From NCBI GenBank assembly GCA_025738555.1, contig JAOVFP010000009.1, positions 1,364,001 to 1,428,000 of the forward strand: 64,000 nt of DNA. The letters run 5' to 3'. Position 1 is the first letter of the stretch; every line of letters starts with the position of its first letter. The DNA is from Cyathus striatus. Taxonomy: Eukaryota; Basidiomycota; Agaricomycetes; Agaricales; Nidulariaceae. The position numbers and the translations under genes are program-made. This document shows, piece by piece, positions 10,074-19,546 of this stretch. The notes beneath the pieces are model-generated. The model saw nothing but the letters and a program-made list of their open reading frames with translations, was not told where the DNA came from and did not search any database.

Positions 10074-11297
10074 TCACTTACTGAGGTACAATTGTTCTTG
10101 TTTTAGTATATCAAGAACAAGTTTAACATGTTTGATATGTTCGGGTAGTGTTCGCAAAAAGATAACAATGTCATCCAAGTACACATACACAAACTTCCCA
10201 AGGTGAGCTGAGAAGATATGGTTTATTAATGCCTGGCATGTTGCTGGTGCATTAGTATCTCCTTGTTGGATAACTAGGCTGACCATATTTCCATCAGGGG
10301 TTGTTACTGTGGAACGCTCAACATGTTCGGGGACAATATGAATCTGTTCAAATGCGCCTTTAAGGTCAAGAAGCGATACAAATTCACCCTCTGTTGCAAC
10401 ACAACGAAATATACTTTCGGGATCAGGAAGTGGGGAAGACATTTTCTTCATATTTTTGTTATGTTCCCTCAAGTCAAAGACTGTCTGAAGTTCAATCGGC
10501 TGTCCCTCCTTTCTCGGTTTAGGTAGCAATAGCATGGGGACTGTGTTACCTGCAGTAGTAATCTTCCATCGCCCTGTTTTGAGATAGGTGTTACGTTTTT
10601 CATGCCATAGCTCTTTGAGAGCTTCAGGGCATTTAGATGGTCTCCAAGGGTAGATTTTTGTTTCGTCAATCAAGGGGATGGTGTGATTAATAACTCGGAA
10701 AGGAGGAAGTCCAGTCTCTTCGACCTCTTTGCAGAGGGGTTCAGCATATTGAAGGAGTTCCTCCCGAGCTCTGACTACTGGATCTGAGCTCGAGGTTTCA
10801 ATAACACATGATGAGATCGTTGTTACGGCTTTGCCTTTAAGAGGCAATGCGCTATCATTACCTATCAGGATTCGGCATGGGTTCAGTCCAATGCATACTT
10901 GGTGTTGGTACAACCAAGGAGTACCGAGAATCACATCATAACTGGTAAGATTGATTATGTCGAATGTACGACTTTCCTTGATAGACTGATATTCAAAGTC
11001 CACAGTTGTATGTGAGTTTATTACAGACCAAGATCCTTGCACAGCAAGTTGGAGACCCAAGGGTTTGTCATGCTTGATTAACAGTACTTTCAATTGGGTT
11101 GCTAATGTGGTTGACAGGAAATCCCCAATTGATCCAGAGTCAATCAGGGTGTGTGCTGGGTGACCATTTATTTTCATGGTCAGGACTATTGGTTTGGGCA
11201 CTAGGTGAGCTTTGTCCTTGTGGACAACTGAATTACGCTGTAAAGCAGGATAAGTGCCTCTCGGTACTTGTACTCCATGTATTGCCAAGTCGTCCAA
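10074..11297 (-). CDS. Gypsy protease and reverse transcriptase
   Basis: An aspartic protease motif LIDSGSIGDFL lies at about residues 50-62. The RT palm follows, with VFDLREHNKNM, SLLDLKGAFEQIHI and the catalytic YLDD box in FVYVYLDDIVIF near residue 385. This is the longest uninterrupted pol stretch. It is in frame with Gag upstream through a linker holding several TGA codons. The first residue shown by an ATG search is not a true start, because this is part of a polyprotein. Confidence 0.88.
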   Translation of the reverse strand: MDDLAIHGVQVPRGTYPALQRNSVVHKDKAHLVPKPIVLTMKINGHPAHTLIDSGSIGDFLSTTLATQLKVLLIKHDKPLGLQLAVQGSWSVINSHTTVDFEYQSIKESRTFDIINLTSYDVILGTPWLYQHQVCIGLNPCRILIGNDSALPLKGKAVTTISSCVIETSSSDPVVRAREELLQYAEPLCKEVEETGLPPFRVINHTIPLIDETKIYPWRPSKCPEALKELWHEKRNTYLKTGRWKITTAGNTVPMLLLPKPRKEGQPIELQTVFDLREHNKNMKKMSSPLPDPESIFRCVATEGEFVSLLDLKGAFEQIHIVPEHVERSTVTTPDGNMVSLVIQQGDTNAPATCQALINHIFSAHLGKFVYVYLDDIVIFLRTLPEHIKHVKLVLDILKQEQLYLSK

Positions 11298-11299
11298 GA

Positions 11300-12584
11300 G
11301 CAGGAGATCGTCATCAATGATGTCAGGGTTTGCAGCACATCTTGCCCTCCATTGTCTTCTCCTACACTCATTGCGTCTACAGGTTCTCCGTGTTCCTCTC
11401 CATTCAAAGTTAAATTCTTCAGAGGGGACAGTATTCCCAACAGCTGTTCTTGAAGGCCAGTCTAATCTATCTGGTCACATGGAGCTACGAGTGAGGTAAT
11501 CTCCCATGCGTAACTCATACCACTGGAGTAGGTCAAAAGTCGGGGACGAGAGTTTATTAATGGGAAGATATGATATACATCTTCATAAGCAGTCTTCAAT
11601 GACGGCCTCATGCCAATTCAGTTTTACAACGAAGCGATCACGGGGCCCAAATGGAGGGTAGAGGTTATCAAGTGTGAATTGGTTTTGAGATAGGGAACTA
11701 GTGATGGATTCCTCATACATTTTCCAAGAAGTACGAGATGGTTGGTTTTGGTGCTTCCAGTGGTTTGTGAGACGATGTGCATGCTGACTGACCTCTTGGT
11801 TAGCTAGCACTAATGCGAACCATGAACCTATCTCGAACCCATCTTGTAGTAGCTGTTCATATGGTAGAAATGTGCAGGTTTTGCACCATCCATTAATAAT
11901 ATCAATTAGATCCCCATTGGCTGTAAAGCGCACAGAGAATCGATTCCCAACATGAGGGATCGGTAAATCCCCGGGATATGGTTTACCCTTTTCAAGTAGG
12001 ATTTTGATTTCTCTACACAGGTAGTGTCATAATTCAACACTTGTATAATCTTCCTCGGAGTGCTCATAGTGACTAGGAGGATTTTCGGGTGTTGAACCAC
12101 TTGAGGTATCACTTGTAAAGTCATTAGGATAACGTCCTATCGCTCCAGATCGGACTTGTTTCCAGTACCATCCCACAAGGTCAAAGTGGGGGTCTTTGAG
12201 GTGAGCTTTACTAATATAGATATTGCAGTTGGGGAAGTCCCAATCGTTAATTCTATATACTTCAGAGTTAGGTGCAGCACGTTGCACATTAAAACGATAG
12301 TAATATTCGATTTCGGGATCAACTGTGGGGTAGTACTTAGTGATTCCATCATGAAGAAGGTGTTCAGCCATGATTGCAGGAGCATCCCCCATAGCCATAG
12401 TACGAGATGGTCTATCGTCTACATTATAATACCTAGCGGTATGTCAAGCATACCATTCTCCAATCCGAAAATGCGGATTTTTGAGCAGGGATATAGATAC
12501 TCAGACTCCATGGCCGGTTCCTCAGTCATGGATCATATAATGTTGTGCATCATGAGGTCTCACCATAAACCGCACCTGAACATT
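11300..12584 (-). pseudogene. Gag-Pol linker of the gypsy element, with seven further stops
   Basis: The frame of Gag continues through this stretch into the protease without a shift. In-frame stops, all TGA, interrupt it: three between 12584 and 12398, one at 12027-12029, one at 11583-11585 and one near 11481, in addition to the one ending Gag. In most cases a CGA arginine would restore a sensible context (for example VEL-x-HYLCREIKIL). No domain was recognised. Two open pieces remain, 12027-12398 and 11583-11933. Confidence 0.7.
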
Positions 12585-14924
12585 TCAGTTAAGGTGGTAT
12601 TCATCGGCAGGATATGGCTGCATCTGGTGGAGTATCCAGTCAGCAACCATTGCGTAACTGTCACCTATTGATGTCCGTGGTTCATGCTCAGGGTGGTATT
12701 CCATCCATGGAGCATCTTCATGCTGATACGCTTGCTCAACCACCATACTGAAGAGAGCAATTCTTGCGCCAAATGGAAGACTTTTGAGCTGCTCAGGTTC
12801 TTCTTCCGTTTCTGGTTCTTCAACAACATTGATGTTAAAGTTGGAAATCCCTGGAGGTTTATTTGCATTATTGGTCCTGATAGTTGAACCTTGAGGACAG
12901 TTGCGAGATAAGTGACCAGTTTCTTGGCACTTAAAACATTTTCCAGTGGCTAACAATTCTGAGCGCTCTTTATCAGAGAGTTTGGCCGGTTCTTTAGACT
13001 TAGCACTATTGGTTCTCTGATTCTGTGGGGGACCATTCTGATGTTTGGGGTTATGATGCCCATTAGGTGGTGCTTGACTATTCCTATGTGAGGAATTGTG
13101 TCGGTTGGAATTGTTATTATTCCGATGGTGGAAATTACGCCCTCCATGTCGACCACCACTGTTATTAGGTCCTCCTGGACCTTTGTCTCCTCCACTAGGT
13201 CCTCCAGGGCCTCCATTTCCATTGCCCCGGCGGTGGCTAGCATGACAGCTCATGTTCTGAGCTACTTCAATTATTCGAGCAGCTTCAGCAACCTCTTCCC
13301 AAGATGACAGGCTTGGGTTGAGTTTTTCAAGCCAAAGTCGTTCTTGGATTGAGACTCGGAAGCCATCCCAGAGATGTTGGACCATCTCTCGAGGACTTAT
13401 ATCTCCAATAGACTTAAGCAACTCATCAAGACTATGGGTATATTCAGAGACAGACATATTTCCTTGGTGGAAGGTTCTGAGTTTCTCGCATTGTGATTCG
13501 CAGTAATCTGTAGGGAAAAGATAATTGAACATTGCACAGAAGAACTCGTCAAGCCTCCACTCAGAGTGATTAGCGGCTACTTTTTGTACATAAAAATCAT
13601 ATGCTTTATTTGCCAAGAAATACGAGAGGACAAATACTTGTCTCTTTTTGGGGACTTTACCATCTTTGACATAGGTGGTTGCCTTGTCCATGAAATGCTG
13701 GAAGGTACGGGCCTCAATAGTACCATCATACTCTTTTGGTTCCATGGGACGGATAATAGGGCGGCATGATTTGTGCTTATGAGAGGAGTGATGTCTCCGG
13801 CTACTGCTCCTGTGGTGACAACGATGGCGATAGTTGTTATCATCACTATCCTTTGAGTCGGATGATTCACTAGGGTCAGATTCTGAACCACTGGGGTTTG
13901 AATCATCATCTGATGAAGGAGAGCTCGATGACGAGCTACCTGACTCAGAGGGACTAGGAGTCCTAGCTTTACGACGATGACGCAGTTTCTCGAAAGCTTT
14001 CCCCAGGTGACTGGAAGAAGGCACTTGGTTAATTGGGTCAAGATTGTACCTTACATTACGAGTTTGGTGACTTGAGCTCAGGGTTACACTGCTGGGCAGA
14101 TTAGCAGTGAAGTCAGCTATCTGCATGGTCCTGTAATTCTTCTTAGGAGGGGTTTCCTCCTCAGAGCTCGATTCCATCTCCTTGCGGCGCTTAGAAGTGG
14201 TCTTACGAGCCTTACGTTTCTTAGCGGTATGGAATGAATCAAGTGCAGCTTGTTGATTGCCCACATCGAGATCCGATTCATTCAGTCCAGCATTACCCCA
14301 GTTCCTAGGGTCTACGGCTTTTCCTTTGGACATAATAGGAGGTTCCTCACCATGAGAGGAAGACCTATCACTCTGCGACACTACCCTTTTATTGCATTGC
14401 GAGATCCTTTCTTTTTCTTCAGGAATCAATGCTCCAGCAGCAATACTTACAGTCTCTTTCTGTGCACTGGAAAGAGGCTGCTTCACAGATTTCTTAGAAA
14501 TATCAGACTTCCTTCTTCGCAGAGAGTCTAGGCTGTGTGACTTCCTTGGTTTCACTTTAATCCAAGGATTCAGGTTAATATCTTCATCCTCAGACGAGGG
14601 GGTCAAGGAAGTAACGGAAGATAGTGATTTCTCAGAATTGTCTACTAATATATTATCAGGCGTACCATTGGTTGAAATAGAACCAACGCCTCTAGGTACC
14701 GGATAAGTCTCTTCCACAGGGGAAGGAGGTCTCGAGGCCACAGCGTCTCTATAGAAATATTGTGGGGTCTCGGGGTTTCCAGTTGTTCCTTGAACTGGAA
14801 ATGCACTATCAGTGGAAAGGGTATTAGCAACACTAGAAGGAGGGTTAGGTGCACTGGTGGTTTGACTAGCAACAACAGTGTTGCTGGTCTGGGCTCTAGT
14901 TTGGGCATGAGTAGCAGAAGGCAT
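12585..14924 (-). CDS. Gypsy Gag with zinc knuckle
   Basis: 779 residues from an ATG 215 bp inside the 5' LTR. The N-terminal 350 residues are low-complexity Ser/Pro/Lys-rich sequence. The retrotransposon Gag core follows at about 390-550 (MEPKEYDGTIEARTFQHFMD, then WRLDEFFCAMFNYLFP). A CCHC zinc knuckle reads CFKCQETGHLSRNC near residue 670. Gag forms the particle and binds RNA. The open frame ends in TGA in the context HLN-TGA-NVQ, and the same frame continues downstream. The original product was therefore probably a Gag-Pol fusion, with the stop arising by decay. Confidence 0.88.
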   Translation of the reverse strand: MPSATHAQTRAQTSNTVVASQTTSAPNPPSSVANTLSTDSAFPVQGTTGNPETPQYFYRDAVASRPPSPVEETYPVPRGVGSISTNGTPDNILVDNSEKSLSSVTSLTPSSEDEDINLNPWIKVKPRKSHSLDSLRRRKSDISKKSVKQPLSSAQKETVSIAAGALIPEEKERISQCNKRVVSQSDRSSSHGEEPPIMSKGKAVDPRNWGNAGLNESDLDVGNQQAALDSFHTAKKRKARKTTSKRRKEMESSSEEETPPKKNYRTMQIADFTANLPSSVTLSSSHQTRNVRYNLDPINQVPSSSHLGKAFEKLRHRRKARTPSPSESGSSSSSSPSSDDDSNPSGSESDPSESSDSKDSDDNNYRHRCHHRSSSRRHHSSHKHKSCRPIIRPMEPKEYDGTIEARTFQHFMDKATTYVKDGKVPKKRQVFVLSYFLANKAYDFYVQKVAANHSEWRLDEFFCAMFNYLFPTDYCESQCEKLRTFHQGNMSVSEYTHSLDELLKSIGDISPREMVQHLWDGFRVSIQERLWLEKLNPSLSSWEEVAEAARIIEVAQNMSCHASHRRGNGNGGPGGPSGGDKGPGGPNNSGGRHGGRNFHHRNNNNSNRHNSSHRNSQAPPNGHHNPKHQNGPPQNQRTNSAKSKEPAKLSDKERSELLATGKCFKCQETGHLSRNCPQGSTIRTNNANKPPGISNFNINVVEEPETEEEPEQLKSLPFGARIALFSMVVEQAYQHEDAPWMEYHPEHEPRTSIGDSYAMVADWILHQMQPYPADEYHLN

Positions 14925-15138
14925 TTTTTCTAAATTTATAGTGGTTAGTTTTCTATAGACAAATTGAAACAGACCGAAGATTTTTTATGAGATTTTGTTG
15001 CAGGTGTGATGGTTGATTTGGATGATCAGTCCAAAGGGTTCCAGTCACAAGAGCGGGGTTTTATGAGAGAGAGTTAAGAGAGTTGAGAAAGAGTAGATAA
15101 GAGAGTTTCGAGTAGAGTTGTTGTAGAGTTAAAAAATA

Positions 15139-15501
15139 TGTAGCAAGAGCCTGTGACCATTGAGAGTAACAGTTAGGTGTCTTGTCACACGGTAGAGGAA
15201 ATAACTGGTTTAATGAATAATAATTCACTGACGATACAGTTCTACTCTAAGGTCTTTTATACTACTCTGGAGGTCCAAGACCAGAAGAAACATAGTAAGT
15301 ACCCCTTGAGACAACGGTATCTAGAGTCCTTTGTGGGAAGGCAAATGAATGTAAGTAGCATAAGGCTAAGGAATGGTAAAAGGTTACGAGCTTGTGAAAG
15401 AAAGTGAAACAGGGACTAAGACGGTAACGAACAGAATGGTAACAAGCTGGGACTAAGAGAGAGAGAGATGGTGGGTGTGTTCTTAGGTCACGGGCATTAC
15501 A
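15139..15501 (-). repeat. 5' LTR of the gypsy element
   Basis: 363 bp, followed directly by the ATTTG duplicate at 15502-15506. At four dinucleotides it reads CpA where the partner reads TpG, or the reverse, so both copies appear to derive from CpG. Confidence 0.95.
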
Positions 15502-15764
15502 ATTTGGCTGCTGCGGAACAGCCTTTAGTGGATATCAGGTATGTTTTTAATCAATATTTCATCAGGTAAAGAGACTGACAGCTTGTATCGCTTACTTCTA
15601 GTGATACGGGCCTGGGTCCTGAGCAAACTGCAATGAAAACACAAGCTGCTAGGAGATCTTTGGCTACAAAGGACTCTGAGCCTCTACCTTATTCCAAGAA
15701 TGTGTATATAAGTCCATTTGATATGATTATGGTGCTTCTGGATGAAAGCAACAAGGAGTTTTGA

Positions 15765-15993
15765 GTGTACCACAGTGAATTGTACAAAAAGACAATAAAA
15801 AGATTTCCTCAATTCTTGATTGCTTGGCTGCAAGTGACTCTGGACACTCAAAGCTCACACTATGGCTCAAGAGCCCCACAGATACTAAGTTTTATGAAGA
15901 CTTTATTGAGGAGGAAATGGACTCTCACCACTTGATGTTCCTTCATTAATGGCCAGAGCAGAAATCCCATAAGCCTGGAATTCGAGAATTTGC
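15765..15993 (+). pseudogene. Decayed continuation of the split host gene
   Basis: After the stop at 15762-15764 the sequence stays coding-like. In the -1 frame it reads LDCLAASDSGHSKLTLWLKS, then TDTKFYEDFIEEEMDSHHLM, up to TAA, and then continues with WPEQKSHKPGIREF until the LTR begins at 15994. A frameshift and one or two nonsense changes would explain the break. The family is unknown. Confidence 0.4.
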
Positions 15994-16295
15994 TGTTAGA
16001 TATTCTGGGTTGCACAGCTTCTTTGACAGCTGTCACTTGTCACCTGTCATACTTGACAGTTCTGTGATTGACAGATATGTGATTGACAGATTGACAGCTG
16101 TCAGTTACCTTAGTTACATGGACCTTGGTTGGGACTTTGGTAGACACACTCAGTATATAAACACTCTGTAACTTGATAGTTGTTAACAAGTTTCCTCCCC
16201 ATTTTGTGTCTGTGTCTGTGTTTGTGTCTGAGTCTTTGCTCCTTATTATTCTCATCTCTCTCAATCCACCCCTTCTTTATTTGTTACTTCTGACA
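15994..16295 (+). mobile_element. LTR copy without target-site duplication
   Basis: TGTTAGATATTC..TTCTGACA, 302 bp, closely related to the solo LTR at 63194-63546. It carries the same TATA box (AGTATATAAACAC) and the same GATTGACAGAT units, but fewer of them. Flanks are TTTGC and CTCAC, so there is no TSD. Left of it is the split host gene, right of it a helicase-like pseudogene. It probably marks a recombination between two LTR copies at different loci. Confidence 0.75.
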
Positions 16296-16296
16296 C

Positions 16297-16874
16297 TCAC
16301 ATGTCTTGCAGCTTCTTTAAGGGAGAAATTACAAGAGATATCTTGCCCTTGCCAGTGCCCACATCAACAAGAACATCCTTCCTAGAACAGAGAGCAATTG
16401 TTGCTTTGAGTTGGAATTCTCTTGGAATCTTCTTGAAGTTAGATGCAATATAGATTGTTAGAGTTGCCTTAAGTCCAAATAGTTGTCCTTTATTAGTATA
16501 ATTGTTCCAGGGGTCTGTTGATACAGCTTGATTGGCAGGTATATGTGTCATGTGTAGTTTGCAAGTTTCTTCTATGCTGGTGAGTGCGAGAACATCTGTC
16601 AAATTAAGCTGGTTGGTCTCGGTGTAGGGACTATTTGAAGCTTCCATATCCATTAAAGAGCTGTAGTTTACATATATCACTAGAGAAATGAAGCAAAGGA
16701 ACAGGTATATTATGCAGGAGAGCAAGGGGAGTGGATGCGTTGCAGGCATGTAAGGGATGTCAGTTTCAAATTTCCCAAATTTTACCGGACCGTCTATTGA
16801 TGAGATACCTCCATGCCAGTCATGTGATGTTAGCATGAGATCGTCAATAGGCGGGATGGCTTCTGGACTATGTC
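16297..16874 (-). pseudogene. Helicase-like (RecQ/DEAD-type) pseudogene, N-terminal part
   Basis: The frame runs from about 16874 through SHDWHGGISSIDG to KIPREFQLKATIALCSRKDV, then a degenerate Walker A (DVGTGKGK where GSGKT is usual), then ISPLKKLQ, which resembles motif Ia. The stretch normally between Walker A and motif Ia is missing. The rest of the helicase is cut off by the LTR at 16295. Related multi-copy helicase genes are common in fungal genomes, sometimes near telomeres. A conserved 110-bp piece of the same gene lies inverted at 5105-5224. Confidence 0.6.
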
Positions 16875-16875
16875 A

Positions 16876-17833
16876 CACTAGACTGGAAGCCAGTCAGTTA
16901 TGTGCAAGCACATGATATGAATGATTGAATCATGTCAATATACTGACTGGTCCAACTCATCGATTTTTAGCGTACTAAACCTTATGTGCAAGTTGCTTGT
17001 GTGCTGTCTCACCTTGCACCCCTCTAACTTACACCATGTAATCACCATCCCCTCCTCCAATTATGATACATATGTACCCTCTTGATATACCTTGGTTGGG
17101 GATGCCAAAAAAAAAAGAGAGAAAGTGGTAGTAAAATGGCCAAAAATTGTGAATTAATTTGGCTTCACCATGTACGGTAGTATACTACATAAGTTCTACA
17201 GACTGCTGGCTGAATTGCACTCTTGTGTACCAGAAGAATCACTTCAGAAAACATATTATTGCCACATTCTGGCTATGCTATAACACTATAAACTACAAAA
17301 ACTCAGGCTGAAAGTGAACAAACCTGACATCATCTGACATCCACCCCCTCAAATCCAACAGAACAGCATATCCAACTTCCAACTCCTTTACCCATTCCTC
17401 CATGTCCTCCCTAGCATCCATAAGATATCCTGATACAGCCCAAGGATCTTGCTGATGGGACATGGCCAATTATAGGCCTCATAACATCGCATATGTACAG
17501 ACTATGGCTGGTCTGCTGAATGATACAATTGAGAACTAGTTCTTACTCATAGGAGACCCATTTGGCAGTAGAACACATTAGGATGTCGACGCTGTATCAT
17601 ATTTCACAGAAATTAGACCTTGTGGAAGAGGGGAAGGAGGAAGTAAGAAGGAAAGATAGACCAGACTCAAGAGAGGTAACACGCAAGAGCCTTCAAAAAT
17701 CCAAAAAAGGAAACAACTTGCATGTAAGGTTTAGTATGCTAAAAATCGACGAGTTGGACCAGTCGGTATATCAACACGATTCAATCATTCATATCATGTG
17801 CTTGCACATAACCAACCAGCTTCCAGTCTAGCG
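16876..17833. mobile_element. Non-autonomous DNA element with about 124-bp terminal inverted repeats
   Basis: Sequence 16876-16999 (CACTAGACTGGAAGC..CAAGTTGCTT) matches the reverse complement of 17711-17833 almost base for base. The differences are mostly CpG against TpG or CpA. The ends CACTA (left) and CGCTA (right, read inward) would fit a CACTA-type terminus after one CpG change. The flanks TCA and TCG could be a decayed 3-bp duplication. The 0.7-kb interior has no transposase. The superfamily is a tentative assignment. Confidence 0.6.
17293..17463 (-). CDS. Small ORF inside the TIR element
   Basis: 56 residues from ATG at 17463, beginning MSHQQDPWAVSGYLMDARED and continuing with an acidic/hydrophobic helix-like stretch (EEWVKELEVGYAVLLDLRGW). 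The composition is protein-like. It may be a captured gene piece. No family recognised. Confidence 0.3.
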   Translation of the reverse strand: MSHQQDPWAVSGYLMDAREDMEEWVKELEVGYAVLLDLRGWMSDDVRFVHFQPEFL

Positions 17834-17855
17834 TCGCACATAGTCCTGTGATATG

Positions 17856-18890
17856 CAAACTACATCACGTGCCATAATTTGTTTCATGAAAATGATCCCC
17901 AATGCTCAACTCAAGCTTAACTAACCTTCTACTTGAACACTTCTGAAACCACTTCGAAGTTCGCTTTGCTTAAAATCAAAACATTATTGATATTATCAGG
18001 ACTTTCTACAGTCATCCATCACCTAATGAAACACAACCATACAATGAAACAACACAAAGTATTTTGCATATAGCTCATCGAAATCATAGCCAATCCGGCT
18101 CATTCTTTTTCTGGTTTACACAAGCATTATTCTTAAATCTGTTTGTCAAGTTATAAAGTACTGTACATTATTCTTCATTATATAAAATGCATTACAATGT
18201 GCAGAAACAACATGAAAAGCACCAACATCAAAAAATAAGTGACCTAAAATCTGACATTCTGAAAATTGTTGTGCATATTTAAACTCATATATAAATATCC
18301 ATAGTCTATAACAACAGCTCAGAAAAAGTTTCATTGGAAAACGACTGTTTTTGTGGAAGATATTCATACATATGTGGTGTGGTGCATTGCTACCAGAGCG
18401 ACCAAATCTAGATGATTAGTTTACATAATATGGTCCGGACCAATATTACTTGATTAATCATTATGATGCCTTAATTCGGCTCAGTGTTGGATTATGTGAT
18501 AATTGCCTAAAATCCAACCTTTGGAAAGATATTTATGTGGAGAGCGCAAATGTAACCGTAGAGCATTTAAACTTCACACAAGATGAATTAATATATTTGG
18601 TAATATGTATGTAAACTTATAGAGCGAACGGAGTTTTACAATGTGTACAATTTATGGAACAAGATTTAGTGTTTCATTTGATGATGGATGACTGTACTTG
18701 TCAAGAAACGAAGTTCTTGCTCTGAACAGGAACACAAATGGTGCAAAATAGGAAAAATGTGCTGAAATGCTAATGGTACACTCGAGTCGATAGTCATTCT
18801 CGTGGGGTTGGTCACCGTTGGTCTTGGTTGGGTCTTAGTGGTCTTTTGTCTCTCTTGGAATAATGCTGCACGTGAATTCTAAGTACTCCT
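17856..18890. other. No gene recognised
   Basis: AT-rich intergenic sequence. Only one short minus-strand ORF (18146-18367), rich in Phe and Cys and without support. Confidence 0.45.
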
Positions 18891-18894
18891 CTAT

Positions 18895-19275
18895 TCATTT
18901 GCGGTACGTTCTTATCAGCTTGTGGGTCGGTGGTAGTCTCCTGGTGTCGGGGTCAAACACATGGCAGTGCCACATTTCGAGAACTATGCTGCACTCAACA
19001 TCTAGTTTTCTTTTCCTGCTCTGGCTAGGGTTGGATTGAAGAGCGACGATATGCGATATGCGGAGCGGGTGCATCGTGGATGCTGATGAGAGGAGAGTTG
19101 TGGTTCGGTGGTGGGTTTTTGTCCTGTCGTCACTATCTTTCATCGATAAAGGCTGACCGTCATCGGCTTCAGCTCGTACTCGAGGTCTGTGGCTATGCTC
19201 CCGTTTTCTGACACTGGGGGCTCCCTTGGTCACCGTTTGCGACAGGCACGACATCAAAGGGCATATTGTTGTCAT
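18895..19275 (-). CDS. Hypothetical ORF, 126 residues
   Basis: Arg/His/Ser-rich sequence starting MTTICPLMSCLSQTV. No recognisable domain, and no splice partner could be fixed. It might be a piece of a decayed gene together with 19547-19786, but the sequence between them holds stops in all sensible frames. Confidence 0.2.
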   Translation of the reverse strand: MTTICPLMSCLSQTVTKGAPSVRKREHSHRPRVRAEADDGQPLSMKDSDDRTKTHHRTTTLLSSASTMHPLRISHIVALQSNPSQSRKRKLDVECSIVLEMWHCHVFDPDTRRLPPTHKLIRTYRK

Positions 19276-19546
19276 CTGCCGCTGATGTGGCGTAGAAGGT
19301 GTACCAATGGTGCGTTCACAAGCTCTGCCCTAGGTAGTCGTCCTCAGTAGCTGGAATCGACTGATTTCGTTTCTCGAGAGCAACGAATCTCATTCCGCTG
19401 CCTAGAGACTTCTCTTGCAGGTAGCTATCAACATACTACAGGGTGCATCGCATGAAAACACCTTCAACGCTTCTAATACACTAGTTGCACCTCATGCTCG
19501 AGGGGATGGATGCCAACTTGCCTGTTCCATCCTTGCGGGTGACCCA

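Larger units (their letters stand above)
5913..15506 (-). mobile_element. Full-length Ty3/gypsy LTR retrotransposon with TSD
   Basis: LTRs of 363 bp (5918-6280 and 15139-15501) start TG and end CA and are flanked by the 5-bp duplication ATTTG (5913-5917 and 15502-15506). Transcription is leftward. Inside lies one polyprotein frame in the order Gag, protease, reverse transcriptase, RNase H, integrase, chromodomain, the Ty3/gypsy order. The sequence next to the 5' LTR reads TATTTTTTAACTC on the minus strand, so no TGG-type tRNA primer site is visible; priming may be unconventional. A short purine stretch (GGAGGG) precedes the 3' LTR. The element cannot be autonomous because the coding frame holds about 15 stops and one frameshift. 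It sits in an exon of a host gene. Confidence 0.96.
5816..15764 (+). pseudogene. Small host gene split by the gypsy element
   Basis: The frame starting MSNPSKNARKQCQGK at 5816 runs 34 codons to 5917, exactly to the end of the target-site duplication. It resumes at 15507 in the same frame (AAAEQPLVDI). A 63-nt intron follows (15539 GTATGT to 15601 TAG), then a second exon 15602-15764 (DTGLGPEQT.. YISPFDMIMVLLDESNKEF, stop TGA). Without the insertion this gives 99 codons including the stop. The stop may be a decayed CGA, because coding-like sequence continues beyond it in another frame. The protein family is unknown; the CQGKCNNG part has two cysteines spaced by three residues. The upstream 5690-5815 is pyrimidine-rich and could be the promoter. 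Confidence 0.65.

Noticed and set aside
5816..15764. TGA codons in the gypsy frame as recoded or read-through stops
   Set aside because: The LTR comparison shows the same CpG decay, and there is also a frameshift, so mutation is the simpler explanation.
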